A DNA stretch of 64,000 bases from Nectonema munidae (taxonomy: Eukaryota; Nematomorpha; Nectonematoida; Nectonematidae): contig JAUIRK010000908.1 of assembly GCA_030549495.1 (NCBI GenBank), positions 1 to 64,000 on the forward strand, read 5' to 3'. Shown one piece after another: positions 55,020 to 64,000 of the stretch; position 1 is the first letter of the stretch, and each line of letters begins with the position of its first letter. A model generated the notes under the pieces. That model was not told where the DNA came from. It saw nothing but the letters and a program-made list of their open reading frames with translations, and did not search any database. A program made the translations under genes and the position numbers.

Positions 55020-56250
55020 TTGATTTACAACTTGCAACGAATGGATTCTTTCCAGCTATTAAGCCTAATTAGTAAACTTAAGGATTCAGTTGATTCTTTA
55101 AGTAAAAAAAAAATAAAATCAAAACTTGAGGAATTTATTGATACTTTTACATACTTTTTTAACATAAATGATAAATTATTATTATTTATGTTAAAATTAT
55201 TTAAACTAATTGAAAAATTAGTTGAAAAATCTCTTGCTAAAAGCTCTAGTCATGTGATTAAAACAAGTCAACCTTCCCACCAATGTAACTAAAATCAAAA
55301 CTCTCAATAAGGCTACCAATAATAACTATATGACTTTAGTTATCAAGTTGAATCATGATTTCAAAACTGAGGTAAGGAATTGGTTTAATAAGGTTTCTTT
55401 ATTGCAAAAAATATGGGGAAATCTAAGGTTGTTTCTATCAAGCTATATAGAAGTCATATTTTTATTAATTTTATTGATCAAAATGAGCTTAGAAAAGCAA
55501 AGTCTGAATTAATTTCTAAAAAAATAGAAAATGAAAAATTCATTAAAAATCAGTGTATTCCTAGACTCATCTTTAAAAATATTCCAAATTTTCTTGATAT
55601 GGACACAATAAATGATTTCAAAGAACAATTATCTTTCAAAAATGATTTGCCTCTAAATGCATTCGAAAAAGTTTTCAAGTTTAAATCAGATGGGAAAGAA
55701 TGTCTTAAATTAAGTAATTTCACTGAAGAAAGATTATTTCAAATTTATTTGTTCTTAAAATAGAATATTTTTTGGACTTTTATCATACGGAATAGATTTA
55801 TATTATTCTAGAATTAAATATTAAGTAAAATGTATTAAGTATGGACATTTTTCTTACGAATGTGAAAAACTTGTAAAGTATCAACTTTGCTTAACAAAAG
55901 ATCATACTTTTGATAAATGTTCTTTTGAAAAGCAGCCTAAATGTTTAAAGTGTAAAAATAAGAAGTGTTCAAAAATTTTTACAATAAACGTTGCTCTTCT
56001 TTTGTTAATATGATTAACATAATCAAAAATAGAGAAAATAATTATCTAGATGCTCTTGATTAATAATTTGAATTTTATTGCAGAACATTCACAACCTGAT
56101 CTTTTGAGTACAAATTATTTTGATGAATTTGATAAAGATAATTTTTCTCAACCAAATATATTTCTCAAGACAATTTTATATTTAACAATAACGAAATGTC
56201 AAACAAAAGCCTAAAGCTAGTACACTTGAATATCAGAAGTCTTAAATGCT
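55020..56250 (+). pseudogene. LINE ORF1 plus ORF2 start, CR1/jockey-type, broken
   Basis: 55020-55292 reads as a helical Lys/Leu-rich segment (LISKLKDSVDSLSKKK), like the coiled region of LINE ORF1. 55413-55763 follows with IPRLIFKNIPNFLD, a typical RRM-like start in ORF1 proteins. At about 55830-55980 there are zinc knuckles (KYGHFSYECEK, CFEKQPKCLKC-like). Near 56195-56250 comes KSLKLVHLNIRSLK, the start of an EEP endonuclease. The arrangement equals that of LINE B, whose ORF1 is truncated at 20776, so this may be a relative preserving the missing end. It stops abruptly before the Helitron-like termini at 56311. Confidence 0.6.
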
Positions 56251-56310
56251 AATTTTGATTTTAAAATTTTTACGGAAGGTTATTGAAGTGTGAAGTGCAG
56301 ATATATATAT

Positions 56311-56454
56311 AACTAGCCGGTCCCGTGGTCGTTTCTCGCTTCGCTCGAAACAGTGTTTCTCGCTGCGCTCGAAAAATAGGATTCTGGGTAATGTGTATAT
56401 TGAGTTGCTAATTCAAATTCTCTTCGCTCAAAACGACCACGGGACCGGCTAGTT
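56311..56454. repeat. 24-bp perfect inverted repeat with Helitron-type CTAG ends
   Basis: AACTAGCCGGTCCCGTGGTC and its continuation GTTT (56311-56334) is exactly inverted at 56431-56454. Outward reading on each side gives GGGACCGGCTAGTT, and the inner side has CGAGCGAAGCGAG, a style seen at the 3' ends of many animal Helitrons (GC-rich hairpin then CTAGT). Two such ends face outwards 96 bp apart. Confidence 0.6.
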
Positions 56455-56885
56455 TTTTTTTCAGAATCCTACGCTCAAAACATAGGATTCTGGGTAATGT
56501 GTATTTTGAGTTGCTAATAGTGTTATATGGTGTGATGGTCAGTTTTTAGAATATTTGTATCTTTTCTGTGTATTTTTCTATTACACTATATAAAAATACA
56601 TACAAAAGATATTTCAACCAATCAGAATGCTTCAAGCGACACTCAGACTACAGATATATGATGAACTCATCACAAATATAAAAATACACATAGAACATAT
56701 AATAATTTCAACCAATCAGAATGCTTCAAACACATACACACATATAAACTCATCACACCATATAAAAATACACACAAAACATATATAAATAATTTCAACC
56801 AATCAGAATGCTTCCAGCGACAGACAGACAGACACACACACAGACGCTAGCTTATTATAATATATCAGAGGTCTGGCAAGACCTC
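56376..56885 (-). mobile_element. non-autonomous Helitron-like element (tentative)
   Basis: A direct repeat (ATAGGATTCTGGGTAATGTG, then TATTTTGAGTTGC) occurs at 56376 and 56482. Then three units of about 90 bp, each with TTTCAACCAATCAGAATGC (56611, 56704, 56791), are followed by a CAGACAGACACACACACAGA simple repeat and GCTAGCTTATTATAATATAT. Reversed, the last reads ATATATTATAATAAGCTAGC, which resembles the 5' start of Helitrons. This suggests a minus-strand element ending near 56313. The repeats carry a CCAAT box-like motif. Confidence 0.45.
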
Positions 56886-57107
56886 CGGGGAGACAACTCG
56901 CCAAACTTGCCAGCCTTATTATATATTTAAATGTGTAAATCGTAAAATGCTTAAAAAATATACTTAAAATAAAAATTTTCAAAAAATATTTTACATACAT
57001 ATTGAAAGCCACATTTCAAAAATTCTTCCTAAAAGTTCAAAAAATTTAACTTTGAAATTGCAGTTTTATTTCATAAAAACTATATGATTGGTTGAAATGT
57101 TTATGTA

Positions 57108-57149
<42 letters not shown>

Positions 57150-57443
57150 ACTAATACTACCAATACTACTTTTTGGAAATTTTTACTTGTTTGATTTGAA
57201 GAAAGAATTCAACTGTTTTTCAATATTTCTTTTTTATGATATATATATCATTAGAAAGCTTATCGTTTGCTACATACTCTAGAATAATTAATTTTTGCAA
57301 AAGTTTTAAAAAATTTTAATAAATGGACATTACTTCGAAAAATTTTGTCTAAATTTTTGAAAAAATTACGGACCACCTTTTTGTTTAAGCATAATGTGTC
57401 TTTTTTAAAAAAAAATTAAATGAAAATGGTGTCATTGGAAAGG
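56886..57443. other. AT-rich spacer with (AAT)n microsatellite
   Basis: A pure (AAT/ATA)n run lies at about 57111-57147, continuing as (TAC)-type units to about 57170. No gene. Confidence 0.6.
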
Positions 57444-58110
57444 TATACTCTTTGTGGTTAACATAGGCTAGGTTATACAAATAAATATATTTTTATTTTT
57501 CCAAAATCTGCTTTTATGTGAGGTCAGTCAAGTTTTATCTAGTTTCAAAAAATACCAATAATAATTAACGTTCTTAATTTATAAAATATTTTTTGAATAT
57601 TTTATATTCACAAAGGTAAAATATGATTTTTCACATTTTAAAATTTCATAGTTAAAGAAAACTGTCGAAAATTAATATATATTTTTTACTTTTTATGGGT
57701 CAATAGTATAGGTCAGTATAATGTTTTTCTAATAAATTTAAAATTATTTTTGAAGTGAAAAATGTTGATCGAATGTACAAGATTTGAAGCTATACTCTTT
57801 GTGGGTAAAATACGTTAGGTTTTACAAATAAATATATTTTTATTTTTTCAAAATCCGCTTTTATGTGAGGTCAGTCAACTTTTATCTAGTTTCAAAAAAT
57901 ACCAATAATTAACGTGATGAGTTTATATATTATTTCTTCAAAATTTTATATTCACAAAGGTAGAATATGGGTTTTAACATTTTAAAATGTCATAGTTAAA
58001 TAAAACTGTCGAAAATTAATATATATTTTTTACTTTTTATGGGTCAGTAGAGGTCAGTATAATATTTTTCTAATAAATTTTAAATTTTTTTTCAAGTGAA
58101 AAATGTCGAT
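57444..58110. repeat. tandem repeat, two units of about 347 bp
   Basis: TATACTCTTTGTGG starts at 57444 and 57791. Both units then share CAAAATCxGCTTTTATGTGA, GGTCAGTCAAxTTTTATCTA and TGTCGAAAATTAATATATAT in order, with moderate divergence. Non-coding. Confidence 0.75.
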
Positions 58111-58622
58111 TAAATGTAAGAGTTTTGTTTGATAATCGTAGTCTACTTTTATTTAGTTTAGATACAACCTTTCTAATTTTTAACGAAGGGCATTCGTTAA
58201 AAATTATACCGACAGTGTGCGAAGAATAAATCACATTATTGATTGATTTTAGAGCATAATTATGCGAAGAAAGATGAACACATTTTGCATTACGCGTTTG
58301 TGAGCGCAGTGAATTCTTATCTCACATACGCTTCACCACATCTTTAGCACGCGTGTGTGGTTTTGTCGATTGAATGTACGAGTTTTGTTGGATAATCGTA
58401 GTCTACTTTTATTTAGTTTAGATACAACCTTTCTAATTTTTAACGAAGGGCATTCGTTATATTTATACCGACAGTGTGCGAAGAATAAATCACATTATTG
58501 ATTGATTTTAGAGCATAACTATGCGAAGAAAGATTAACACATGTTGCATTACGCGTTTGTGAGCGCAGTGAATTCTTATCTCGCATACGCTTCACCACAT
58601 CTTTAGCACGCGTGTGTGGTTT
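58104..58622. repeat. tandem repeat, two units of 260 bp
   Basis: GATAATCGTAGTCTACTTTT occurs at 58131 and 58391. The units share AACGAAGGGCATTCGTTA, an imperfect palindrome, and ACGCGTTTGTGAGCGCAGTG, and end at CACGCGTGTGTGGTTT. Very similar to each other. Confidence 0.85.
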
Positions 58623-58962
58623 ATTTTATCGGGCTAGTGTACGCTTAGTTTATTTGTAGTGTTCCTAGCTTAAATCTTAGTCAAATATTAAAACACTTAT
58701 AACTTTCACATTTCTCAACAAAATGCATCATGCGATATACCAAATTAAAGTATTTTTTATGGCCTTTCAGAATACATTACTTATATCATAAGTACTTAAG
58801 AAATGCCATTTTACTGTTTTTATTTTCCATGGGCTTCATACCATTAATTAGCAGATAAGGGATGCATTTTAAACTAAAGCTCCTTTCATTATGACAAATT
58901 TTTACCTATATTATGTGACAATTTCCAGCACAATTATAAAGCGACTCTACTCTCAGAATCTA
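58623..58962. other. AT-rich spacer between tandem arrays
   Basis: It contains an early version of the GGGATGCATTTTAAACTAAA unit (58860) but no gene. Confidence 0.45.
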
Positions 58963-60200
58963 AATTTATTTGTAGATTTTTATAAAATAGTATTAGTTTT
59001 TCCATTTTTTTTATAAATTAACCTTCGTTTTTTTTATTGGTCAGTATAATCTTTTTCTAATAAATTTAAAATTATTTTTGAAGTGAAAAATGTAGATCGA
59101 ATGTACAAGTTTTGTTGGATAATCGTAGTCCACTATTTATTTTTAGATTTTTATAAAATCATTTTAGTTTTCAGTTTTTTATATATTAACATTAGTTTTT
59201 TACTTCTTTTGAAGTGCGGGTTTGATTTACACTTTGATTCGAAAAAAATATGTTTTGGATAAATATTATTTTATTATTGTTTATTGCATATAAATTTTTA
59301 AAGAGAAGATAAATAGATCAAAATATGTGTTTTAATCAATTTTTATCAATAAGTAATCTCATGAATTTATTTTTTTTCACTTTAATCCTAAAGTGAATTT
59401 CTATATTTTTATAAAATAATTATAATTTTCGACATCCACATTGAAGAAATAATGAGTTTTGTTGGATAATCATAGTCTACTTTTATTTAGATTAGATACA
59501 ACCTTTATAAGGGATGCATTTTAAACTAAAGCTCCTTTCATTTGGACAAATTTTTATCTATATTATGTGATAATTTCTAACACAATTATAAAGCGACTCT
59601 ACTCTCAGAATCTAAATTTATTTGTAGATTTTGAATTAATCAACCAAAATTTAAATGCGGGTTTGATTTACACTTTGATTCGAAAAAATATGTTTTGGAT
59701 AAATATTATTTTTATTTTTTTTCACTTTAATCCTAAAGTGAATTTCTATATTTTTATAAAATAATTATAATTTTCGACATCCACATTGAAGAAATAATGA
59801 GTTTTGTTGGATAATCATAATCTACTTTTATTTAGATTAGATACAACCTTTATAAGGGATGCATTTTAAACTAAAGCTCCTTTCATTTGGACAAATTTTT
59901 ATCTATATTATGTGATAATTTCTAACACAATTATAAAGCGACTCTACTCTCAGAATCTAAATTTATTTGTAGATTTTGAATTAATCAACCAAAATTTAAA
60001 TGCGGGTTTGATTTACACTTTGATTCGAAAAAATATGTTTTGGATAAATATTATTTTTATTATTGTTTACTGCATTAAATTTAAGGAGATAAGGGATGCA
60101 TTTTAAACTAAAGCTTTTTTCATTTGGACAAATTTTTACCTATATTCTGTGACAATTTCCAGCCCAATTATAAAGCGACTCTACTTTCAGAATCTTAATT

Positions 60201-60366
60201 TATTTGTATATTGAAGAAATATTTTTTCAGTATAAAGAGTTTAGAAAACTCTTCTCTAATATGTAATGATATATTCTCATCTAAATTTATTTGTATATTG
60301 AAGAAATATTTTTTCAGTATAAAGAGTTTAGAAAATTCTTCTCTAATATGTAATGATATATTCTCA
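60201..60366. repeat. 87-bp tandem pair
   Basis: TATTTGTATATTGAAGAAAT starts at 60201 and 60288. The same pair is present at about 61692-61858 in unit 2. Confidence 0.8.
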
Positions 60367-60407
60367 TAACCTGTACGGTTGAACGCGGGTAGACAACTTG
60401 CGTGTTA

Positions 60408-60570
60408 TCTCCAACCCGTATATTACGATGATTCTTCTCCAACATGTATTCTACGATGATTCATCTCCAAACTATATACTACAATGATTCATCTCCAACC
60501 GGTATACTACGATGATTCATCTCTAACCTGTATACTACGATGATTCATCTTCAACCTGTATACTACGATG
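60408..60570. repeat. 28-bp minisatellite, about six units
   Basis: The unit is close to GTATACTACGATGATTCATC followed by TCCAACCT, with scattered changes. Only about two units remain at the matching place in unit 2 (61905-61950), so the array length differs between duplicates. Confidence 0.8.
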
Positions 60571-60939
60571 GTTTCTATTCCATGTACAAATAACTAGGGA
60601 GACAATGTTCAACTTTCTGTTCACATTCTGCTAGATGTAAGATTTGATATACCTCATTCGGGGAGACGATGCTACATAAGTTACCGCGATAATTCATCTC
60701 CAACCTATATAATATATTTTATCAAATAATCAAAATAAAATTCTGTAATCAAACAATCGAAAAATATTCTTTAAAAAATCAAAAAATTAAATATGAGAGG
60801 TTTGGAAAAATAAATCTGAGAGGTTTAATTGCTATAATTTTATGACATTAAGCGAGAAAAATGCATTGAGTTGTGCAACAAGTTAAAGTTCATCGCTCAC
60901 TTTGTAAATATGACATCACATCTGCACTTGCACTTGCAC

Positions 60940-62305
60940 AATTTATTTGTAGATTTTTATAAAATAGTATTAGTTTTTCCATTTTTTTTATAAATTAACC
61001 TTCGTTTTTTTTATTGGTCAGTATAATCTTTTTCTAATAAATTTAAAATTATTTTTGAAGTGAAAAATGTAGATCGAATGTACAAGTTTTGTTGGATAAT
61101 CGTAGTCCACTATTTATTTTTAGATTTTTATAAAATCATTTTAGTTTTTAGTTTTTTATATATTAACATTAGTTTTTTACTTCTTTTGAAGTGCGGGTTT
61201 GATTTACACTTTGATTCGAAAAAAATATGTTTTGGATAAATATTATTTTATTATTGTTTATTGCATATAAATTTTTAAAGAGAAGATAAATAGATCAAAA
61301 TATGTGTTTTAATCAATTTTTATCAATAAGTACAAACTTTATAAGGGATGCATTTTAAACTAAAGCTCCTTTCATTTGGACAAATTTTTACCTATATTAT
61401 GTGATAATTTCTAACACAATTATAAAGCGACTCTACTCTCAGAATCTAAATTTATTTGTAGATTTTGAATTAATCAACCAAAATTTAAATGCGGGTTTGA
61501 TTTACACTTTGATTCGAAAAAATATGTTTTGGATAAATATTATTTTTATTATTGTTTACTGCATTAAATTTAAGGAGATAAGGGATGCATTTTAAACTAA
61601 AGCTTTTTTCATTTGGACAAATTTTTACCTATATTCTGTGACAATTTCCAGCCCAATTATAAAGCGACTCTACTTTCAGAATCTAAATTTATTTGTATAT
61701 TGAAGAAATATTTTTTCAGTATAAAGAGTTTAGAAAACTCTTCTCTAATATGTAATGATATATTCTCATCTAAATTTATTTGTATATTGAAGAAATATTT
61801 TTTCAGTATAAAGAGTTTAGAAAACTCTTCTCTAATATGTAATGATATATTCTCATAACCTGTACGGTTGAACGCGGGTAGACAACTTGCGTGTTATCTG
61901 CAACCCGTATATTACGATGATTCTTCACCAACCTATATTCTACGATGATTCAACAAATAACTAGGGAGACAATGTTCAACTTTCTGTTCACATTCTGCTA
62001 GATGTAAGATTTGATATACCTCATTTGGGGAGACGATGCTACATAAGTTACCGCGATAATTCATCTCCAACCTATATAATATATTTTATCAAATAATCAA
62101 AATAAAATTCTGTAATCAAAGAATCGAAAAATATTCTTTAAAAAATCAAAAAATTAAATATGAGAGGTTTGGAAAAAAAAATCTGAGACGTTTAATTGCT
62201 ATAATTTTATGACATTAAGCGAGAAAAATGCATTGAGTTGTGCAACAAGTTAAAGTTCATCGCTCACTTTGTAAATATGACATCACATCTGCACTTGCAC
62301 TTGCA
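60940..62305. repeat. long tandem duplication, unit 2 (1,366 bp)
   Basis: It repeats unit 1 from the same start (AATTTATTTGTAGATTTTTA) to the same end (GCACTTGCACTTGCA) with very few base changes. It has lost about 600 bp: one of the two inner blocks and most of the 28-bp array. Near-identity implies a recent event. Confidence 0.8.
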
Positions 62306-62457
62306 TAGAAGGCGTGATGATGAGAAAAAATATTCCTGTTCAACATGCGTGCTTGCAAAATGAAGAAAAGGCGTTAGGATCAAAGTGTTAGAGAAACCCC
62401 TTTGATTGTAGCAATCGGACTATGATTAGTCCCGTGCGACGATTCAGCGCAACCGAG

Positions 62458-62670
62458 AGCAAATATGGCATTGATGATTCAAAAACGCAAGCGTCATACA
62501 ACACAAAAACGCAAGCGTCATACAACACAAAAACGCAAGCGTCATACAACACAAAAACGCAAGCGTCATACAACACAAAAACGCAAGCGTCATACAACAC
62601 AAAAACGCAAGCGTCATACAACACAAAAACGCAAGCGTCATAATCTGTTAGCAAATATGGTATTGATGAT
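62458..62670. repeat. 24-bp minisatellite, seven units, between 21-bp direct repeats
   Basis: Seven exact copies of ACGCAAGCGTCATACAACAC plus AAAA begin every 24 bases from 62485 to 62629. Each holds ACGC-AA-GCGT, a small hairpin. The array is bracketed by AGCAAATATGGCATTGATGA (62458) and AGCAAATATGGTATTGATGA (62650). As 24 is a multiple of three, several frames stay open on both strands; these are not taken as genes. Confidence 0.9.
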
Positions 62671-62941
62671 ACAACATAAAAACCCAGCAACTCCAGCAAC
62701 TGTTTTTCATTTCGTTAATTTTATCATCGAGATTCCGGACTGATAACTCAATGTAATTCACTGCCTTCATTTATTTGTATACATGATAAGCGTCAGAGGA
62801 GGTGTAACTATGACTGTCACTCATTCTATTTTCTCTATCATTAGTGATAAAGAGAGATAAACAATTTTTCCAAATCTGTAGACGTGAAACCTGTTACGTA
62901 TTCATGTCTTAATTCGTATTCTTTCGCGATAAAGTTTCAAA

Positions 62942-64000
62942 TTGGAAGGTAAGGATATATATATGAGCGAGCATAAAGAGCCTTACCTAGTTTATACTCA
63001 ATTTTTTGATTTTGAAAATCAAAAAGAAAAGTATTTTCATTCTTTATTATTTATGAACATACCCTGGCGTTTAGAGTTAGATTTACTTTTAGAATGTACA
63101 ACTTTTACAGATGCTTTTGAAAAGCATTGCCAAGTTAATGAAAATATTATGGAAATACATTTAAAAAAAAAAAAATTATATAGAAAAAAAGAAAAAGTAG
63201 AAAAAGAAGTTTCTAATAAAATTTTGAATCAAGATAAATACGAAGAGGATAACTCTAATGAAAACAAAGGTAAACATCATGATATATATCCTGTAGAACA
63301 AGTTTGCGAAGATTTGAAAACAACCAATGAAGAGTATAGTAAAGATGTTGAAAATCTCGATTCATTTGTTGAGACTTTAAAAGAAGATCAACTACGTATA
63401 TATAAAGTCATCACATCTTCTATTAAAAAGTCTTTTTTGAAAAAGAACAAAATTTTGGTTGATGACTCTTTTGTTGAAAACTTTAATCCCTTAAGAATGT
63501 TTGTTTCTGGATCAGCCGGAACAGGTAAGTCATACTTAATAAAATGCGTAATGCTTTATGCAGCTTCGTTAAGTAAAGAATATGGAAAAAATTGTCATGT
63601 TGTTTTAGGCGCTCCTACAGGTTTGAGTGCTGTTAATATTTCTGGTCAAACAATACATTCTATATTTAAATTGCCAATTAATACAAAAAAAGGACTTAGA
63701 GAATATTATAGACCAATGACGTCAAACGATTTACAACTTTTTCAAGTAGGAATGTACGACGTCCATTGTGTTTTGATAGACGAAGTTAGCATGGTTTCTA
63801 ATGAAACTCTTTTGTATATTCATTTAAGATTATGCGAATTTTTCAATAAAAAACTCTAATGATAATATATGGTTTGGTTCAGTGAATATTATATTTTTCG
63901 GGGATCTTTTACAGATCCCTCCTGTAGATAGCCCCTTTATTTTTGAGAGTATAAATGCAAAAGATTTGAAGAAAATGACAGGATCAATTACTAAGGAATT
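62942..64000 (+). CDS. Helitron-type PIF1 helicase, partial (runs off the window, one frameshift)
   Basis: Helitrons use a Rep/helicase protein to move by rolling-circle replication; this is the helicase part. YFHSLLFMNIPWRLELDLL (31-49 of the open frame) matches the (L)xxxPWRxExxLL block that precedes the helicase in Helitron proteins. The SF1B helicase follows: QLRIY, Walker A GSAGTGKS at 190-197, APTGLSA at 224-230, TIHSIF, and Walker B VLIDEVSM at 277-284. The frame closes at 63859, but FFGDLLQIPPVDSPFIFES continues at once in another frame to the window end, so there is a single frameshift near 63850. The open frame begins at TTG; the first ATG is 62963, and the Rep part should lie upstream but was not found. 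Confidence 0.8.

Larger units (their letters stand above)
58963..60939. repeat. long tandem duplication, unit 1 (1,977 bp)
   Basis: It starts AATTTATTTGTAGATTTTTA and ends GCACTTGCACTTGCAC. Inside are two copies, 345 bp apart, of a block beginning GGGATGCATTTTAAACTAAA (about 59513 and 59858), an 87-bp tandem pair (60201-60366) and a 28-bp array (60408-60570). The block contains a 50-codon conserved open frame (MIISNTIIKRLYSQNLNL...) that persists only because the copies are near-identical. No protein family is recognised. Confidence 0.75.

Noticed and set aside
59567-61595. Three copies of an identical 50-residue frame (MIISNTIIKRLYSQNL...)
   Set aside because: Conservation follows from recent DNA duplication; no family match, no codon constraint visible, and the downstream ends differ by chance.
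62388-62743. Overlapping open frames on both strands over the 24-bp array (KTQASYNT-, QKRKRHTT- and DACVFVLY-type repeats)
   Set aside because: A 24-base unit is a multiple of three, so any stop-free unit keeps frames open on both strands; there is no sign of a coding gene.

Overview
The window looks like a piece of a repeat-rich, AT-rich animal nuclear genome. The evidence is a metazoan-type tRNA-Gly(UCC), two genes of animal families (choline-phosphate cytidylyltransferase and a SETDB-class histone methyltransferase) and a mix of LINEs, hAT, piggyBac, Tc1/mariner, pogo and Helitron elements typical of invertebrates. The species cannot be fixed from the sequence; an arthropod-like invertebrate is a guess. 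Only about 4 kb of the 64 kb is confident host coding sequence, and both host genes are single open exons.

Layout. 1-6 kb: an old LINE (family 'A': endonuclease, RT and RNase H, minus strand) carrying a fossil Ty3/gypsy internal fragment. 6-9 kb: a pogo-like and a Tc1/IS630-like DNA transposon relic. 10.5-11.9 kb: a 120-bp hAT MITE with a perfect 8-bp target duplication, then the PCYT1-like gene. 13.3-17.9 kb: a mariner relic, a pogo-type relic inside a LINE remnant, and the tRNA gene. 18.5-28.2 kb: a nested transposon pile in which a decayed piggyBac gene was entered by a ZBED5-like hAT (20122-25741). That hAT holds a nearly whole CR1/jockey-type LINE (family 'B') and a 95-bp TTAA-flanked MITE. 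The same piggyBac was entered again by a 2.25-kb hAT-type element (25891-28142).

29.5-38 kb: more MITEs, then a second piggyBac gene split by a 5-kb insertion. That insertion contains pieces of another ZBED5-like hAT, a second copy of the 2.25-kb element, and inside that copy a 963-bp inverted-repeat element built from short GGGGCGAATTGTCC-type repeats. The empty version of its insertion site survives in the other copy. 38-45 kb: mostly featureless AT-rich DNA with SINEs, a 170-bp hAT MITE with a perfect target duplication, and palindromic repeats. 45.5-48.2 kb: the SETDB-like gene, again just downstream of a hAT MITE. 50-56 kb: a second LINE A copy, a KIAA1586-like hAT relic and a LINE ORF1 relic. 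56.3-64 kb: Helitron-like termini, several tandem arrays and a long tandem duplication, ending in a Helitron-type PIF1 helicase gene cut by the window edge.

There is no operon-like or defence-type gene system here. The interest lies in the layered insertion history, several short-repeat families that look poorly known (a tRNA-derived SINE, a TTAA MITE family and the 963-bp element), a LINE with an F/YSDD catalytic motif, and the unusual structures of the two host genes. All identifications rest on reading the sequence and on remembered family motifs; no search was run.
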